DNA from: Streptacidiphilus neutrinimicus
GTDB lineage: Bacteria; Actinomycetota; Actinomycetes; Streptomycetales; Streptomycetaceae
Direction of reading: 5' to 3'
Assembly: GCF_000787815.1 (NCBI RefSeq)
Contig: NZ_BBPO01000003.1
Coordinates: 157,032 to 221,031 of the forward strand
Length of the DNA: 64,000 nucleotides
A model generated the notes under the pieces. That model was not told where the DNA came from, did not search any database, and was given only the letters and a program-made list of their open reading frames with translations. Each line of letters opens with the position of its first letter. The stretch's first letter is position 1. The translations under genes and the position numbers were made by a program. Shown here piece after piece: positions 6,924-15,178 of the stretch.

Positions 6924-7487
6924 ATGGCAATCTCCCTGCCCGAGCCGGCCGAGCGACCGGACGACGGGCGCACGCTTCGCGGCCAACTGGCCGTCACTTC
7001 CTGCATGGAGACGCTGCAGGTCGGCTATCTGCACGCAGTGGCCGCCGCGGCGGGCTGCGCGCTTGCCTCCCCCTTTCCCGACAACGGGATCGACTGGCAC
7101 CTCAGCCACGGCAGCCCGCTGCACGTCGAGGATGACGAGGTCACCATCAAGGTCCAGCTGAAGTGCACTTACCAGATCGCGCCGAATCCGGGCGGACCCT
7201 CGTTCGGCTTCACGCTCGACAACGAGCACCTGCGCAAACTCGCCCATCCGCGGGTCGCGGTCCACAAGATCCTCGTCGTGATGCTGGTACCGCGGGAGGT
7301 CGACCAGTGGCTGCTGGCTGGACCCGACCGGCTGGAGGTGCGGCACTGCTGCTACTGGGTCAACCTGGCCGGCCATCCCGTCACCGGGCGGCGGCGGACG
7401 AATGTCCGGATACCGACTCAGCAGGTCTTCGACGATCGCGCGCTGTGCGCCATCATGGCGCGTGTGGGGGCAGGCGAGCGGCCCTGA
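6924..7487 (+). CDS. DUF4365 domain protein
   Basis: 187 residues from ATG 6924 (GAGAG nearby; an earlier in-frame ATG at 6822 would add a low-complexity leader without RBS). Conserved blocks are VTSCMETLQVGYLHAVAAAA, PDNGIDWHLSH, VTIKVQLKCTYQ and a C-terminal RIPTQQVFDDRALC. The I-D-x(n)-K-x-Q-L-K arrangement resembles the D...Q-x-K core of restriction-like nucleases, which is the fold usually proposed for DUF4365. That is inference. It is divergent from the exonuclease gene and 79 bases upstream of another unknown gene in the same direction. Confidence 0.75.
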   Translation: MAISLPEPAERPDDGRTLRGQLAVTSCMETLQVGYLHAVAAAAGCALASPFPDNGIDWHLSHGSPLHVEDDEVTIKVQLKCTYQIAPNPGGPSFGFTLDNEHLRKLAHPRVAVHKILVVMLVPREVDQWLLAGPDRLEVRHCCYWVNLAGHPVTGRRRTNVRIPTQQVFDDRALCAIMARVGAGERP

Positions 7488-7566
7488 TCGACCTGATCCA
7501 GGGCACCCGGCCGCGGACCGCGGCCACCGATCGGCACAGCACCCCACCGGCGCGGGAGGCGAGGGC

Positions 7567-8847
7567 GTGACAGCCAGGCGGCGTGACACCACGGCAGATG
7601 CGGTGACCCCCGTGGCGCGCGCCGCCGTACGCGCGAGGGGCCCGCGTGCGGCCCTCACGGACAGCGAGGCGACCGGTGACGAGCCGGCCGTCCCCGACGC
7701 GAGCCGCGTCGACCCCGACGTGCTCACCACGCTGCTGACCCGGCATGGCTGGGTACGACGCGGCGGCGCGGGCGGCCGGTACAGCCGCTGGGCGCCACCG
7801 GAGGACCAGGAGCCCGACACCAGCCTGCTCGTCCCCGCCGACCGCGGGTTCGACGACAGCGTGGACCTGATCGAGGAGAGCCTCGGCACGCTCGCCCGCT
7901 CCGGCGTGCCCTCCGCCCGCGCCATCCTTGCGGCGCTGCTCGTGCCCGGCGACGAGATCCACTGGCGCCGGGAGGTGCCGGGCGTCGGCGGCGCGGTGTC
8001 GTGGGCGAGCGAGACGGAGCTGCGAGACGCGGCGACCGCGATGCTCGCTGCCGCCGCGAAGGCCGGACGCGCGCGCTGCGCCTACTTCGGCGCGCGGCTG
8101 GACCGGCACGCCGCCCGCTTCCTCGACCGCGTCCTGGTCGTCGCCCCGGGCACCGGCGCGGGGCTGCTCACCGCCTACACGCCGGCGCCGACCGACCGTC
8201 CCGCCGCGACCACCCTCGTGCTCGCTCTGGAGGCGCTGCGCGAGGCCGTCGACCTGCAGCGCGCCACCGGACGCACGGACGCCTTCGACAACGGCGTCCG
8301 GCTCGGGCTGAGCCGGGAGCTGATCTGCTCCGTCGTGCTGCTGGTGCGCGGCAGCGAGGGCGCCCGGGTCAGCCTGCACTGGTCCGCGCAGGTCGGCCCG
8401 CCGCCGGGCTTCGGCAGCCGGCGCCCCGCGATCGAGTTCTCGCCCGGCGACCTGCCCGCGCTCACGGACGCGGCGGCGCGGCTCGAACGCAGCGAGCCGC
8501 CGGTCGAGGTCGAGCTCACCGGGGCCGTCGTCCGGCTCAAGCGTGCGGCGCCCGGCAGCGCCGGCACGGTCCGCCTGCGCGTCCTGAGCGGCGCGGACGT
8601 GGACGAGGTCCGCGTCAAGCTCCCCGACGCCGAGTACCGCGTCGCCGTGGCCGCGCACCTCGACGGCACCCCCGTCCGCCTGCGCGGCCGCCTCGAACGC
8701 AAGGGCGGCTTCCGCAGGGTCGCCGGCGCGCGCGACCTGACCCCGGTCGAGCTGGACGACGCCGAGCGCGAGCGGCTGGCCAAGACCCTCCGCCTCCGCG
8801 CGGGCCTGGCCGGAGGCGGCGCGGACCCGGAGGACGAGACGGACTGA
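7567..8847 (+). CDS. Conserved hypothetical protein, 426 residues
   Basis: I do not recognise the family. It starts at GTG with GGGAGG eight bases before. Residues 1-55 are low complexity. A short region around LTRHGWVRRGGAGGRYSRWAPP resembles a small substrate-recognition or DNA-contact module. The rest alternates helices and strands, with repeated valine-rich strands near the end (VEVELTGAVVRLKR, VRLRVLSGADVDEVRVKLPD, VRLRGRLERKGGFRRV), suggesting a C-terminal beta-sandwich. There is no TM segment or signal peptide. It follows the DUF4365 gene, and the pair is probably one transcription unit. An inverted-repeat element begins 16 bases after its stop. Confidence 0.7.
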   Translation: MTARRRDTTADAVTPVARAAVRARGPRAALTDSEATGDEPAVPDASRVDPDVLTTLLTRHGWVRRGGAGGRYSRWAPPEDQEPDTSLLVPADRGFDDSVDLIEESLGTLARSGVPSARAILAALLVPGDEIHWRREVPGVGGAVSWASETELRDAATAMLAAAAKAGRARCAYFGARLDRHAARFLDRVLVVAPGTGAGLLTAYTPAPTDRPAATTLVLALEALREAVDLQRATGRTDAFDNGVRLGLSRELICSVVLLVRGSEGARVSLHWSAQVGPPPGFGSRRPAIEFSPGDLPALTDAAARLERSEPPVEVELTGAVVRLKRAAPGSAGTVRLRVLSGADVDEVRVKLPDAEYRVAVAAHLDGTPVRLRGRLERKGGFRRVAGARDLTPVELDDAERERLAKTLRLRAGLAGGGADPEDETD

Positions 8848-8862
8848 GCCGGTCGCACCGCC

Positions 8863-9002
8863 CAGGGGCGTGAGGCTCTGCCCGATACGCGGCTCCGCCG
8901 CTCCGCCGCGTGGGCGCGAGAAGCCCACCCGAGCGGGATGGCTCTGCTCGCTCGGGATCTCCATGCGGCGGGTGGCTGGTCCCGCAGAGCCTCGCGCCCC
9001 TG
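8863..9002. repeat. Long inverted-repeat element, copy 1 (variant arms)
   Basis: Arms CAGGGGCGTGAGGCTCTGC (8863-8881) and GCAGAGCCTCGCGCCCCTG (8984-9002) pair with one mismatch around about 100 bases. It begins 16 bases after the stop of the preceding gene and ends before the thrS promoter. The right arm is followed by ATGAGTGCGAC, resembling the bases after copy 2. Belongs to the family described at 20392, 32519, 39437 and 44269, with a GAGGCTCTGC variant arm. Confidence 0.85.
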
Positions 9003-9021
9003 ATGAGTGCGACTTCCCGGG

Positions 9022-9027
9022 TAACAT
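9022..9027 (+). promoter_or_regulatory. Candidate -10 box of thrS (TAACAT)
   Basis: TAACAT fits the streptomycete TAnnnT pattern and lies directly after the repeat element. It would give a leader of about 45 bases. No convincing -35 box. I saw no T-box or specifier structure in this short leader. Confidence 0.35.
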
Positions 9028-9078
9028 CGTGCTCGCGCAGCGTTCCAGCTGCCGTCAGCCGAGAGTCAGGAGAGTCCG

Positions 9079-11055
9079 GTGTCGGACGTCCGTGTGGTCA
9101 TCAGTCGCGAACCCGATCGGGAAGACCGCGTGGTGACGACGGGCACGACGGCCGCCGAGCTCTTCCAGGGCGAGCGCGCCGTCATCGCCGCCAAGGTCGG
9201 CGGCGAGCTCAAGGACCTCACCTATGTCGTCCAGGACGGCGACGAGGTCGAGCCGGTCGAGATCACCAGCGAGGACGGCCTCAACATCCTGCGCCACTCC
9301 ACCGCGCACGTGATGGCCCAGGCCGTGCAGGAGGTCTTCCCGGAGGCCAAGCTCGGCATCGGCCCGCCGATCAAGGACGGCTTCTACTACGACTTCGACG
9401 TCGAGAAGCCGTTCACTCCCGAGGACCTCAAGGTCATCGAGAAGAAGATGCAGGAGATCCAGAAGCGCGGCCAGCGCTTCCAGCGCCGCGTGGTGACCGA
9501 GGACGCCGCCCGCGAGGAGCTGGCGAGCGAGCCGTACAAGCTGGAGCTGATCGGCCTCAAGGGCTCCGCGAGCTCCGAGGACGGCGCGAACGTCGAGGTG
9601 GGCGGCGGCGAGCTGACCATCTACGACAACCTGGACGCCAAGACCGGCGAGCTCTGCTGGAAGGACCTCTGCCGCGGTCCCCACCTGCCCAGCACGCGCC
9701 TGATCCCGGCCTTCAAGCTGATGCGCAACGCCGCGGCGTACTGGCGCGGCAGCGAGAAGAACCCGATGCTCCAGCGCATCTACGGCACCGCCTGGCCGTC
9801 CAAGGACGAGCTGAAGGCGTACCTCGACTTCCTGGAGGAGGCCGAGAAGCGCGACCACCGCAAGCTCGGCTCCGAGCTGGACCTCTTCTCGATCCCCGAG
9901 CAGATCGGCTCCGGCCTCGCGGTCTTCCACCCCAAGGGCGGCATCATCCGCCGGGCCATGGAGGACTACTCGCGCAAGCGGCACGAGGAGGCGGGCTACG
10001 AGTTCGTCTACACCCCGCACGCCACCAAGGGCACCCTGTTCGAGCAGTCGGGCCACCTGGACTGGTACGCCGACGGCATGTACCCGCCCATGCAGCTCGA
10101 CGAGGGCGTGGACTACTACCTCAAGCCCATGAACTGCCCGATGCACAACCTGATCTTCGACGCCCGCGGGCGCTCCTACCGTGAGCTGCCGCTGCGCCTG
10201 TTCGAGTTCGGGACGGTGTACCGGTACGAGAAGTCCGGCGTGGTGCACGGCCTGACCCGCGCCCGCGGCTTCACCCAGGACGACGCGCACATCTACTGCA
10301 CCAAGGAGCAGATGGCGGACGAGCTCGACTCGCTGCTGACCTTCGTGCTGGATCTGCTGCGCGACTACGGCCTGAACGACTTCTACCTGGAGCTCTCCAC
10401 CAAGGACCCGGAGAAGTACATCGGGTCGGACGAGGTCTGGGAGGAGGCGACCGAGACGCTGCGCAAGGCCGCCGAGAAGCAGGGCCTGCCGCTGGTCCCG
10501 GACCCGGGCGGCGCGGCCTTCTACGGCCCGAAGATCTCCGTCCAGGCCAAGGACGCGATCGGCCGCACCTGGCAGATGTCGACCATCCAGGTCGACTTCA
10601 ACCTGCCGGAGCGCTTCGACCTCGAGTACACCGCGCCCGACGGCTCGCGCCAGCGCCCGGTCATGATCCACCGCGCCCTGTTCGGCTCGATCGAGCGCTT
10701 CTTCGCGGTGCTGCTGGAGCACTACGCCGGCGCGATGCCGCCGTGGCTGGCCCCGGTCCAGGCGGTCGGCATCCCGATCGGCGACGCCCACGTCGAGTAC
10801 CTGCAGGAGTTCGCCCGCGAGGCGAAGGCCAAGGGCCTGCGGGTGGACGTGGACGCCTCCGGCGACCGGATGCAGAAGAAGATCCGCAACCACCAGAAGC
10901 TGAAGACCCCGTTCATGATCATCGTCGGCGACGAGGACATGGCGGCCGGCACGGTCTCGTTCCGCTACCGCGACGGCTCCCAGGAGAACGGCGTCGCGCG
11001 CGCCGACGCCCTGGCCAAGCTCGTCGACGTGGTCGAGCGCCGGGTGCAGGTGTGA
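9079..11055 (+). CDS. thrS: Threonyl-tRNA synthetase
   Basis: 658 residues, normal full length. It starts at GTG with AGGAGAG six bases upstream. Domains in order: TGS (about 1-65); editing domain with the HxxxH site H73-STA-H77 and CRGPH; catalytic class II core with M-N-C-P-M-H (zinc cysteine), motif 2 [23 protein letters not shown], and the zinc histidines of DDAHIYC and MIHRALFGS; anticodon-binding domain at the C terminus (from about 555). It charges tRNA-Thr in the cytoplasm and removes mischarged Ser. Gene order thrS-HIT-(insert)-pgsA matches other actinobacteria, including Mycobacterium. Confidence 0.98.
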   Translation: MSDVRVVISREPDREDRVVTTGTTAAELFQGERAVIAAKVGGELKDLTYVVQDGDEVEPVEITSEDGLNILRHSTAHVMAQAVQEVFPEAKLGIGPPIKDGFYYDFDVEKPFTPEDLKVIEKKMQEIQKRGQRFQRRVVTEDAAREELASEPYKLELIGLKGSASSEDGANVEVGGGELTIYDNLDAKTGELCWKDLCRGPHLPSTRLIPAFKLMRNAAAYWRGSEKNPMLQRIYGTAWPSKDELKAYLDFLEEAEKRDHRKLGSELDLFSIPEQIGSGLAVFHPKGGIIRRAMEDYSRKRHEEAGYEFVYTPHATKGTLFEQSGHLDWYADGMYPPMQLDEGVDYYLKPMNCPMHNLIFDARGRSYRELPLRLFEFGTVYRYEKSGVVHGLTRARGFTQDDAHIYCTKEQMADELDSLLTFVLDLLRDYGLNDFYLELSTKDPEKYIGSDEVWEEATETLRKAAEKQGLPLVPDPGGAAFYGPKISVQAKDAIGRTWQMSTIQVDFNLPERFDLEYTAPDGSRQRPVMIHRALFGSIERFFAVLLEHYAGAMPPWLAPVQAVGIPIGDAHVEYLQEFAREAKAKGLRVDVDASGDRMQKKIRNHQKLKTPFMIIVGDEDMAAGTVSFRYRDGSQENGVARADALAKLVDVVERRVQV

Positions 11056-11094
11056 GCGGCAGCCGAGTCTGACCGCCGAGTAGGGCGAAGGTGA

Positions 11095-11117
11095 GGGCGG
11101 TCCCGACCGGACCGCCC
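11095..11117 (+). terminator. Hairpin terminator after thrS
   Basis: Stem GGGCGGTCC / GGACCGCCC with a 5-base loop, 39 bases after the thrS stop and just before the -10 box of the HIT gene. No U-tract, as is usual in Streptomyces. It implies the HIT gene is transcribed from its own promoter. Confidence 0.55.
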
Positions 11118-11124
11118 CCACGTC

Positions 11125-11137
11125 TATGCTGATCAGC
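11125..11137 (+). promoter_or_regulatory. Putative leaderless promoter of the HIT gene
   Basis: TATGCT (11125-11130) lies exactly seven bases before ATG 11138 and there is no Shine-Dalgarno sequence, so transcription probably starts at or next to the start codon. An alternative ATG at 11126 overlaps this box and is therefore disfavoured. Confidence 0.45.
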
Positions 11138-11683
11138 ATGACGACGGAGCCGGAGCAGCAGTACGGAGCGGGCGCCCCCGACGGGTTCGGGCGCCTGTGG
11201 ACCCCGCATCGGATGGCGTACATCCAGGGCGAGTCCAAGCCCACCGGCCCGGCCCCCGACGACGGCTGCCCGTTCTGCGCGATCCCGTCCATGACGGACG
11301 AGGACGGCCTCATCGTCCGCCGCGGCGTCCACGCGTACGCGGTCCTCAACAAGTACCCGTACAACGGCGGTCACTTGATGGCCGTCCCGTACCGCCACGT
11401 GGCCGACTACACGGAGTTGACGGCGGACGAGACCCTGGAGATCGCCGAGCTCACCAAGCAGGCCATGACGGCCCTGCGCAAGGCGTCCAACGCCCACGGC
11501 TTCAACATCGGCATCAACCAGGGCTCCGCCGGCGGCGCCGGCATCGCCGCCCACCTCCACCAGCACGTGGTCCCGAGGTGGGGCGGCGACACCAACTTCA
11601 TGCCCGTCGTCGGTCACGTGAAGGTGCTGCCGCAGATGCTCGGCGACACCCGCAAGCTGATCGCCGACGCCTGGCCGGAGTAG
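11138..11683 (+). CDS. HIT-family dinucleoside polyphosphate enzyme (Ap4A phosphorylase-like)
   Basis: 181 residues. The histidine triad HLHQHVVPRW is intact near the C terminus, and CPFC near residue 45 supplies a zinc-binding or structural pair. The length and the N-terminal PHRMAYI segment match the mycobacterial HIT protein Rv2613c, shown to be an Ap4A phosphorylase and likewise encoded beside thrS and pgsA. Inferred role: degrading dinucleoside polyphosphates such as those made by aminoacyl-tRNA synthetases. The neighbouring thrS fits that. Start chosen as ATG 11138 (see the promoter entry). Confidence 0.9.
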   Translation: MTTEPEQQYGAGAPDGFGRLWTPHRMAYIQGESKPTGPAPDDGCPFCAIPSMTDEDGLIVRRGVHAYAVLNKYPYNGGHLMAVPYRHVADYTELTADETLEIAELTKQAMTALRKASNAHGFNIGINQGSAGGAGIAAHLHQHVVPRWGGDTNFMPVVGHVKVLPQMLGDTRKLIADAWPE

Positions 11684-11698
11684 CCGCCGGGCAGCCGG

Positions 11699-12379
11699 CT
11701 ACATCAGCAGGGCGCGTTCGCCGAAGGTCCAGGCCGTCGTGGTGAGCAGGTAGAGCGCGCCGGCCAGCGGCAGCACCAGCGCGAACAGCGCCGTACCGAA
11801 CGGCAGCAGGGCCAGCAGACGCGGGCCCTGCGGTGAAAGACGCCGTCCTCGGCGGTAGTTGAGAAAGCCGAGGGCCAGCAGGACGAGCAGGATCGCGCCG
11901 AAGACCATCGCGGTGGGCAGGCTCGTGCCGGCCACGGCCAGGTGGGCGCCGAGCGGCACGCCGAGAAGCGTGTGCGCGAGCAGGGCCTGGCCGGTCGGGT
12001 CAGCGACGCCGGTGAAGAGCCGGTACATCACCGAGAAGACCGGGATCTGCAGCAGCATCGGCAGGCACCCGGCCAGCGGCGAGGCGCCCTCCTCCCGGTA
12101 GAGCGCGGAGAGCTCGCGCTGCATCCGCTCCGGGCTTCCCGCGTGCTTCCTGCGCAGCGCGGCCACGCGCGGCGCAAGGCGGGCGCGGGTCTTCTCGCCC
12201 CGGGCGGCGGCCCGGGCGAACGGGTGGAGCAGCAGCCGGATGACCACCGTGAACAGGACCACGGCGAGCGCGGCCGGGACCAGGTGGGCGAGGGCGGCGA
12301 CGAGCTGTCCCGCCTCCCGGGCCACCGGATCGAGGAGCGCGAACGGGGAGAGCGCGGGCAGCGCGAGGTAGGCGTGCAT
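11699..12379 (-). CDS. YidC/Oxa1-family membrane insertase paralogue
   Basis: 226 residues with about five hydrophobic segments. Diagnostic blocks: VVIRLLLHPF, carrying the conserved positively charged Arg48 of the hydrophilic groove; a basic cytoplasmic loop LAPRVAALRRKHAGSPERM; and the signature YREEGASPLAGCLPMLLQIPVFSVMYRLF region. Known: YidC inserts and folds membrane proteins. This is shorter than the main YidC of the dnaA-end locus and lacks a long basic C-terminal tail, so it is probably a specialised second insertase. It is the last gene of a minus-strand operon after the DUF6412 gene, 80 bases downstream. Start ATG 12379 (the frame is open further but antisense-like there). Confidence 0.88.
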   Translation of the reverse strand: MHAYLALPALSPFALLDPVAREAGQLVAALAHLVPAALAVVLFTVVIRLLLHPFARAAARGEKTRARLAPRVAALRRKHAGSPERMQRELSALYREEGASPLAGCLPMLLQIPVFSVMYRLFTGVADPTGQALLAHTLLGVPLGAHLAVAGTSLPTAMVFGAILLVLLALGFLNYRRGRRLSPQGPRLLALLPFGTALFALVLPLAGALYLLTTTAWTFGERALLM

Positions 12380-12459
12380 GACAGAGGAACCCTTCGACGG
12401 CGTCGCGTGACGCGGTGATGTGCCGGGACGCGGAAGGGCGGGTACGGACTGCGGCTGCG

Positions 12460-12750
12460 CTAGTCGGTGACCGCCCGGAGGCGGGCGGCCGGGGCTCGTG
12501 GGCGGCGTCGGCCGCGCGCGTCCGGGTCGCGTTGCGGCATGAAGTCGGTGTGCCACGCGTACGCGCGCAGCGGCCCCCGCCGCCGTGCGGCTCCAGCGTC
12601 GGCCGCCAGCAGCCGGACGCTCTCGCGGACCGCGCGGTGGGTCGCGGAGCTCACCAGCAGGGCGAGTGTGGCGAGGGCGGCGACCGCGAGGAGCGGCCCG
12701 TGAGCGGGCAGCAGCAGGTGGAGCGTCTGCGCAGGCAGCAAGGTCAGCAC
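12460..12750 (-). CDS. DUF6412-like small membrane protein
   Basis: 96 residues from GTG 12750, only two bases after the stop of the upstream 544-residue protein, so translation is likely coupled. A Leu-rich N terminus and one strong TM segment (about residues 17-37) are followed by a basic tail with AYAWHTDFMPQRDPDARGRRRPR. It resembles the small DUF6412 proteins that accompany YidC paralogues in Streptomyces. No biochemical role is known to me. The operon position suggests it is a client or partner of the adjacent insertase. Confidence 0.7.
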   Translation of the reverse strand: MLTLLPAQTLHLLLPAHGPLLAVAALATLALLVSSATHRAVRESVRLLAADAGAARRRGPLRAYAWHTDFMPQRDPDARGRRRPRAPAARLRAVTD

Positions 12751-12752
12751 GG

Positions 12753-14387
12753 TCAGTCCGCGTCGTAGACGTCGGCCTTGAAGGGCCGGATGTTCTGGAC
12801 CTCGCCGCTGAGCATCGCGGAGCGGGCCTGGAAGCGCTCGAGGTTGATGTCGTGGTCGGCCAGCAGCTCCATCGCGCCCGCGTGGCAGGCACGGAGGAAC
12901 GGGGTGGCGACGCGGATCGCGTCGTCCGCCATGAAGCGGTGGGTCCACGGACGGCCCGCCCAGGCGGAGCGGATGCCGAAGGGCTCGGGGAGCTTGACCG
13001 AGCCGCCGAGCCAGTTGAGCAGCGTCGCGCTCCACGGCCAGGTGAAGGGCGCGCGGGTGGCGAGGCGGACCACCTCGGCGTTGTTGACGATCGGCAGCTT
13101 GACCGTCACCTCCTCCCAGAACTTGCCGCGCTTGGCGACGGTCTTCTCCGGGGGCGCCGCCTTCTTGCCGAAGAGCGGGTTGACCGGCCCGAGCGCGTGG
13201 CCGGTCACCTCGATGCGCAGGGTGTCGTGCAGGACGGAGACGTTCGCCATCAAGGTGACGATCAACTGTCCGTTCCAGAGCACGAACTGGGCCCCCAGGT
13301 AGTGGCGGGGGCCCTCGCCGAAGGTCTGCTTGTTGGCCAGGTCCGCGACCGAGACCTGGCGCATCCGGAAGCCGTCCATGTCCGGGCCCGAGGGCCGGGA
13401 GATCTCGTCGGCGCCCTCGCCGACCGGTAGCAGCACCCAGTGGTCCACCCGGACGCCGGGGATGCCGCCCTCGGAGACCGCGCTGCGCCCGAGCCGGTGC
13501 AGATGCTCCTCGATCTTGCGGACCAGGTCGAAGTTGTGGAACGGCCGGATCTCCTGGTGCCCCTCGGCCGGGGTCAGCTGCTCCGCCAGACTCCAGGAGG
13601 CCCAGCGCGGGCCTATCCCGAGGATGCCCTTGGAGCCCGCGTAGTGGCCGATGTTGGAGTCCTGCTCGGCCAGCAGCTCGGCGAGGCGCTGACGCTGGTT
13701 CTCCGCCTTGTGGTCGTCCGGCCCCTTCGGCACCGCGCCCGGCACGGTCGGCCCGAGGGCGGTGCCCTCCAGCAGCCCGTTCCACCGGTCGCGCAGCTTC
13801 TGCGCCGTGTTGAGGCAGATCCGTCGCGCCAGGTACCAGCCGACCAGCGGCACGATCGTCATCACGCGCAGGTAGAGCCCCCAGAACCCGCTGGTGTGCG
13901 GCCGCCAGGCGAGCAGCCCGGCGATCACCATGACCACGCCCAGGCCGATGTTCTGGTACAGCTCGCGGTTCTTCTCGGGCGTGCGGCGGGCGATCTCGAA
14001 CACCAGCAGCCACAGCAGCGTGCCCGGCAGGAAGAGCAGCCCGAAGACCGCCGCGACCAGCGTCAGCTGCTTGTCCCGCTGGTGCCGCACGTCCTCCGCC
14101 TCGAGGCAGTGCTCGACGACGATGCGCGGTTGGAGGCCGTACGACGGCACGATCGGCTTGCGCTTCGCGCCCAGGGTGCGGGCGATCAGCGCCTCGCAGA
14201 AGGCCTCGCCCAGGTTCGGGGAGAGCAGCTTGATCCGTCCCGGCTTGGACTTGGTCTCCGGGTGCAGATCGATCAACTGCTTGAAGTCGCCGTCCCGGTA
14301 GGCCATGGACGACAGGGAGGTCGTGGCCCCGGAACTGGGCGACGGGTCGGTACGGAGCACCTGGGGCCCGAAGGGTCCATCGCTCAT
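12753..14387 (-). CDS. Large membrane protein of unknown function
   Basis: 544 residues, family not recognised. A cytoplasmic-looking N-terminal 105 residues is followed by three hydrophobic segments (about 108-135, 150-165, 170-192) and then a long soluble C-terminal part of about 350 residues. Motifs seen: ETKSKPGRIKLLSPNLGEAFC near residue 45, RPFHNFDLVRKIEEHL, FGEGPRHYLGAQFVLWNGQL and the terminal GEVQNIRPFKADVYDAD. There is no Walker, kinase or protease motif. It is first in an operon with the DUF6412 and YidC-like genes, which makes a membrane-assembly or envelope role likely but unproven. ATG 14387 is preceded by GGGGAGGAACC. Confidence 0.72.
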   Translation of the reverse strand: MSDGPFGPQVLRTDPSPSSGATTSLSSMAYRDGDFKQLIDLHPETKSKPGRIKLLSPNLGEAFCEALIARTLGAKRKPIVPSYGLQPRIVVEHCLEAEDVRHQRDKQLTLVAAVFGLLFLPGTLLWLLVFEIARRTPEKNRELYQNIGLGVVMVIAGLLAWRPHTSGFWGLYLRVMTIVPLVGWYLARRICLNTAQKLRDRWNGLLEGTALGPTVPGAVPKGPDDHKAENQRQRLAELLAEQDSNIGHYAGSKGILGIGPRWASWSLAEQLTPAEGHQEIRPFHNFDLVRKIEEHLHRLGRSAVSEGGIPGVRVDHWVLLPVGEGADEISRPSGPDMDGFRMRQVSVADLANKQTFGEGPRHYLGAQFVLWNGQLIVTLMANVSVLHDTLRIEVTGHALGPVNPLFGKKAAPPEKTVAKRGKFWEEVTVKLPIVNNAEVVRLATRAPFTWPWSATLLNWLGGSVKLPEPFGIRSAWAGRPWTHRFMADDAIRVATPFLRACHAGAMELLADHDINLERFQARSAMLSGEVQNIRPFKADVYDAD

Positions 14388-14509
14388 CGTCGCGGTTCCT
14401 CCCCTGAACGCGTGTCAACGGGCGTGCCCTGCCAGGGTATCGCTGTGGATCACGCCATGTCAGCGGGTTGCCCCCACGCACTCGCGGAGGGACCTGCGAG
14501 AATGCGTTC

Positions 14510-14893
14510 ATGGACATCTCGGCGGGCACACCGGTCCTGGTCTACGACGGCGACTGCGCGTTCTGCACGTCCTCGCTGCTGTTCGGCGAGCGCCTGCTGG
14601 GCACGGAGGGGTGGGCCTCGGTCCCGTTCCAGTTCGCGGACCTGGACCCGGCGCTGCGGGCCCGCGCCCGGACCGAGGTCCTCTGGATCACCCCGACCGG
14701 CCGCGTCTACGGCGGGGCCGACGCGGTCGCCAAGGTCCTGCTGCGGACCCGCCGCGCGCCGTGGAACGCGCTCGGCGGGGCGATGCTGCTCCCGGGCGTG
14801 CGTGCGGCCACGGCCGCCCTCTACCGCCTGGTGGCCCTGAACCGCCACCGCCTCCCGGGCGGCACCCCCGCCTGCGCCCTCCCGCCCCGCTAG
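14510..14893 (+). CDS. DCC-family (DUF393) thiol-disulfide oxidoreductase-like protein
   Basis: 127 residues. The hallmark V-Y-D-G-D-C-x-F-C lies at residues 11-19 (YDGDCAFC), after a first beta strand, with the rest consistent with the short DCC family (DLDPALRAR, TPTGRVYGGADAVAKVL). Known: the family is predicted to have a thioredoxin-like fold and redox activity, with little experimental proof. The start codon has only a weak RBS. It is divergent from the membrane-protein operon, with about 120 bases between the two starts. Confidence 0.85.
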   Translation: MDISAGTPVLVYDGDCAFCTSSLLFGERLLGTEGWASVPFQFADLDPALRARARTEVLWITPTGRVYGGADAVAKVLLRTRRAPWNALGGAMLLPGVRAATAALYRLVALNRHRLPGGTPACALPPR

Positions 14894-14908
14894 GGCCGGT
14901 CCGGGGAG

Positions 14909-15070
14909 CTACCCCTGGACCAGCCCCGGAGCCCGGCTTTCCGGCCGTCCCAGCTCCGCGGCCTGACGGCGGCCCAGCTCCGAGAGGCGGCTCGGGAGCC
15001 GGCCGGTGGCGATGCCCGCCGCGTTGTCGGTGGTCGTGCAGTGGGTCTCGTAGACGATCTCTACGGCCAT
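14909..15070 (-). pseudogene. Truncated histidine phosphatase (phosphoglycerate mutase family) gene
   Basis: A 53-codon reading frame whose first 42 residues (MAVEIVYETHCTTTDN, ATGRLPSRLSELGRRQAAEL) match the N terminus of actinobacterial histidine phosphatases, including the catalytic His of the ETH motif and the GRxxAxxLG turn. It then runs into unrelated sequence and a TAG. A good RBS (GGGAG) and the ATG remain. Family members are about 200-230 residues, so some 80% of the gene is missing. The remnant lies between the DCC gene and the EF-G paralogue. I interpret it as the 5' relic of a deletion. Confidence 0.75.
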
Positions 15071-15122
15071 CGGACTCCCTCGGCGGAGTCGCCGGGTCGG
15101 CCCGGTCGAGCCCTTCGGCGCC

Positions 15123-15158
15123 GAGTGGCTCCCCCAGCCGGGGCCGGGGGAGCCACTC
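15123..15158 (-). terminator. Terminator of the EF-G paralogue gene
   Basis: Perfect 13-bp stem GAGTGGCTCCCCC / GGGGGAGCCACTC with a 10-base loop, starting 21 bases past the stop of the minus-strand EF-G-like gene. Confidence 0.8.
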
Positions 15159-15178
15159 GCAGGTGGATCGGGAAGGTG

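Noticed and set aside
9022-9078. T-box riboswitch before thrS.
   Set aside because: The possible leader is only about 45 bases, too short for specifier and antiterminator structures, and no T-box sequence is visible.
11126-11137. ATG at 11126 as HIT-protein start.
   Set aside because: It overlaps the likely -10 box TATGCT and has no RBS; ATG 11138 gives the family-typical N terminus.
9055-11364. Very long antisense frame (769 codons) opposite thrS, and similar long frames opposite secD, dctA, relA and the NB-ARC gene.
   Set aside because: In GC-rich genomes the antisense of codon-biased genes is open by default. The translations are low complexity and the opposite strand carries clear enzyme motifs.
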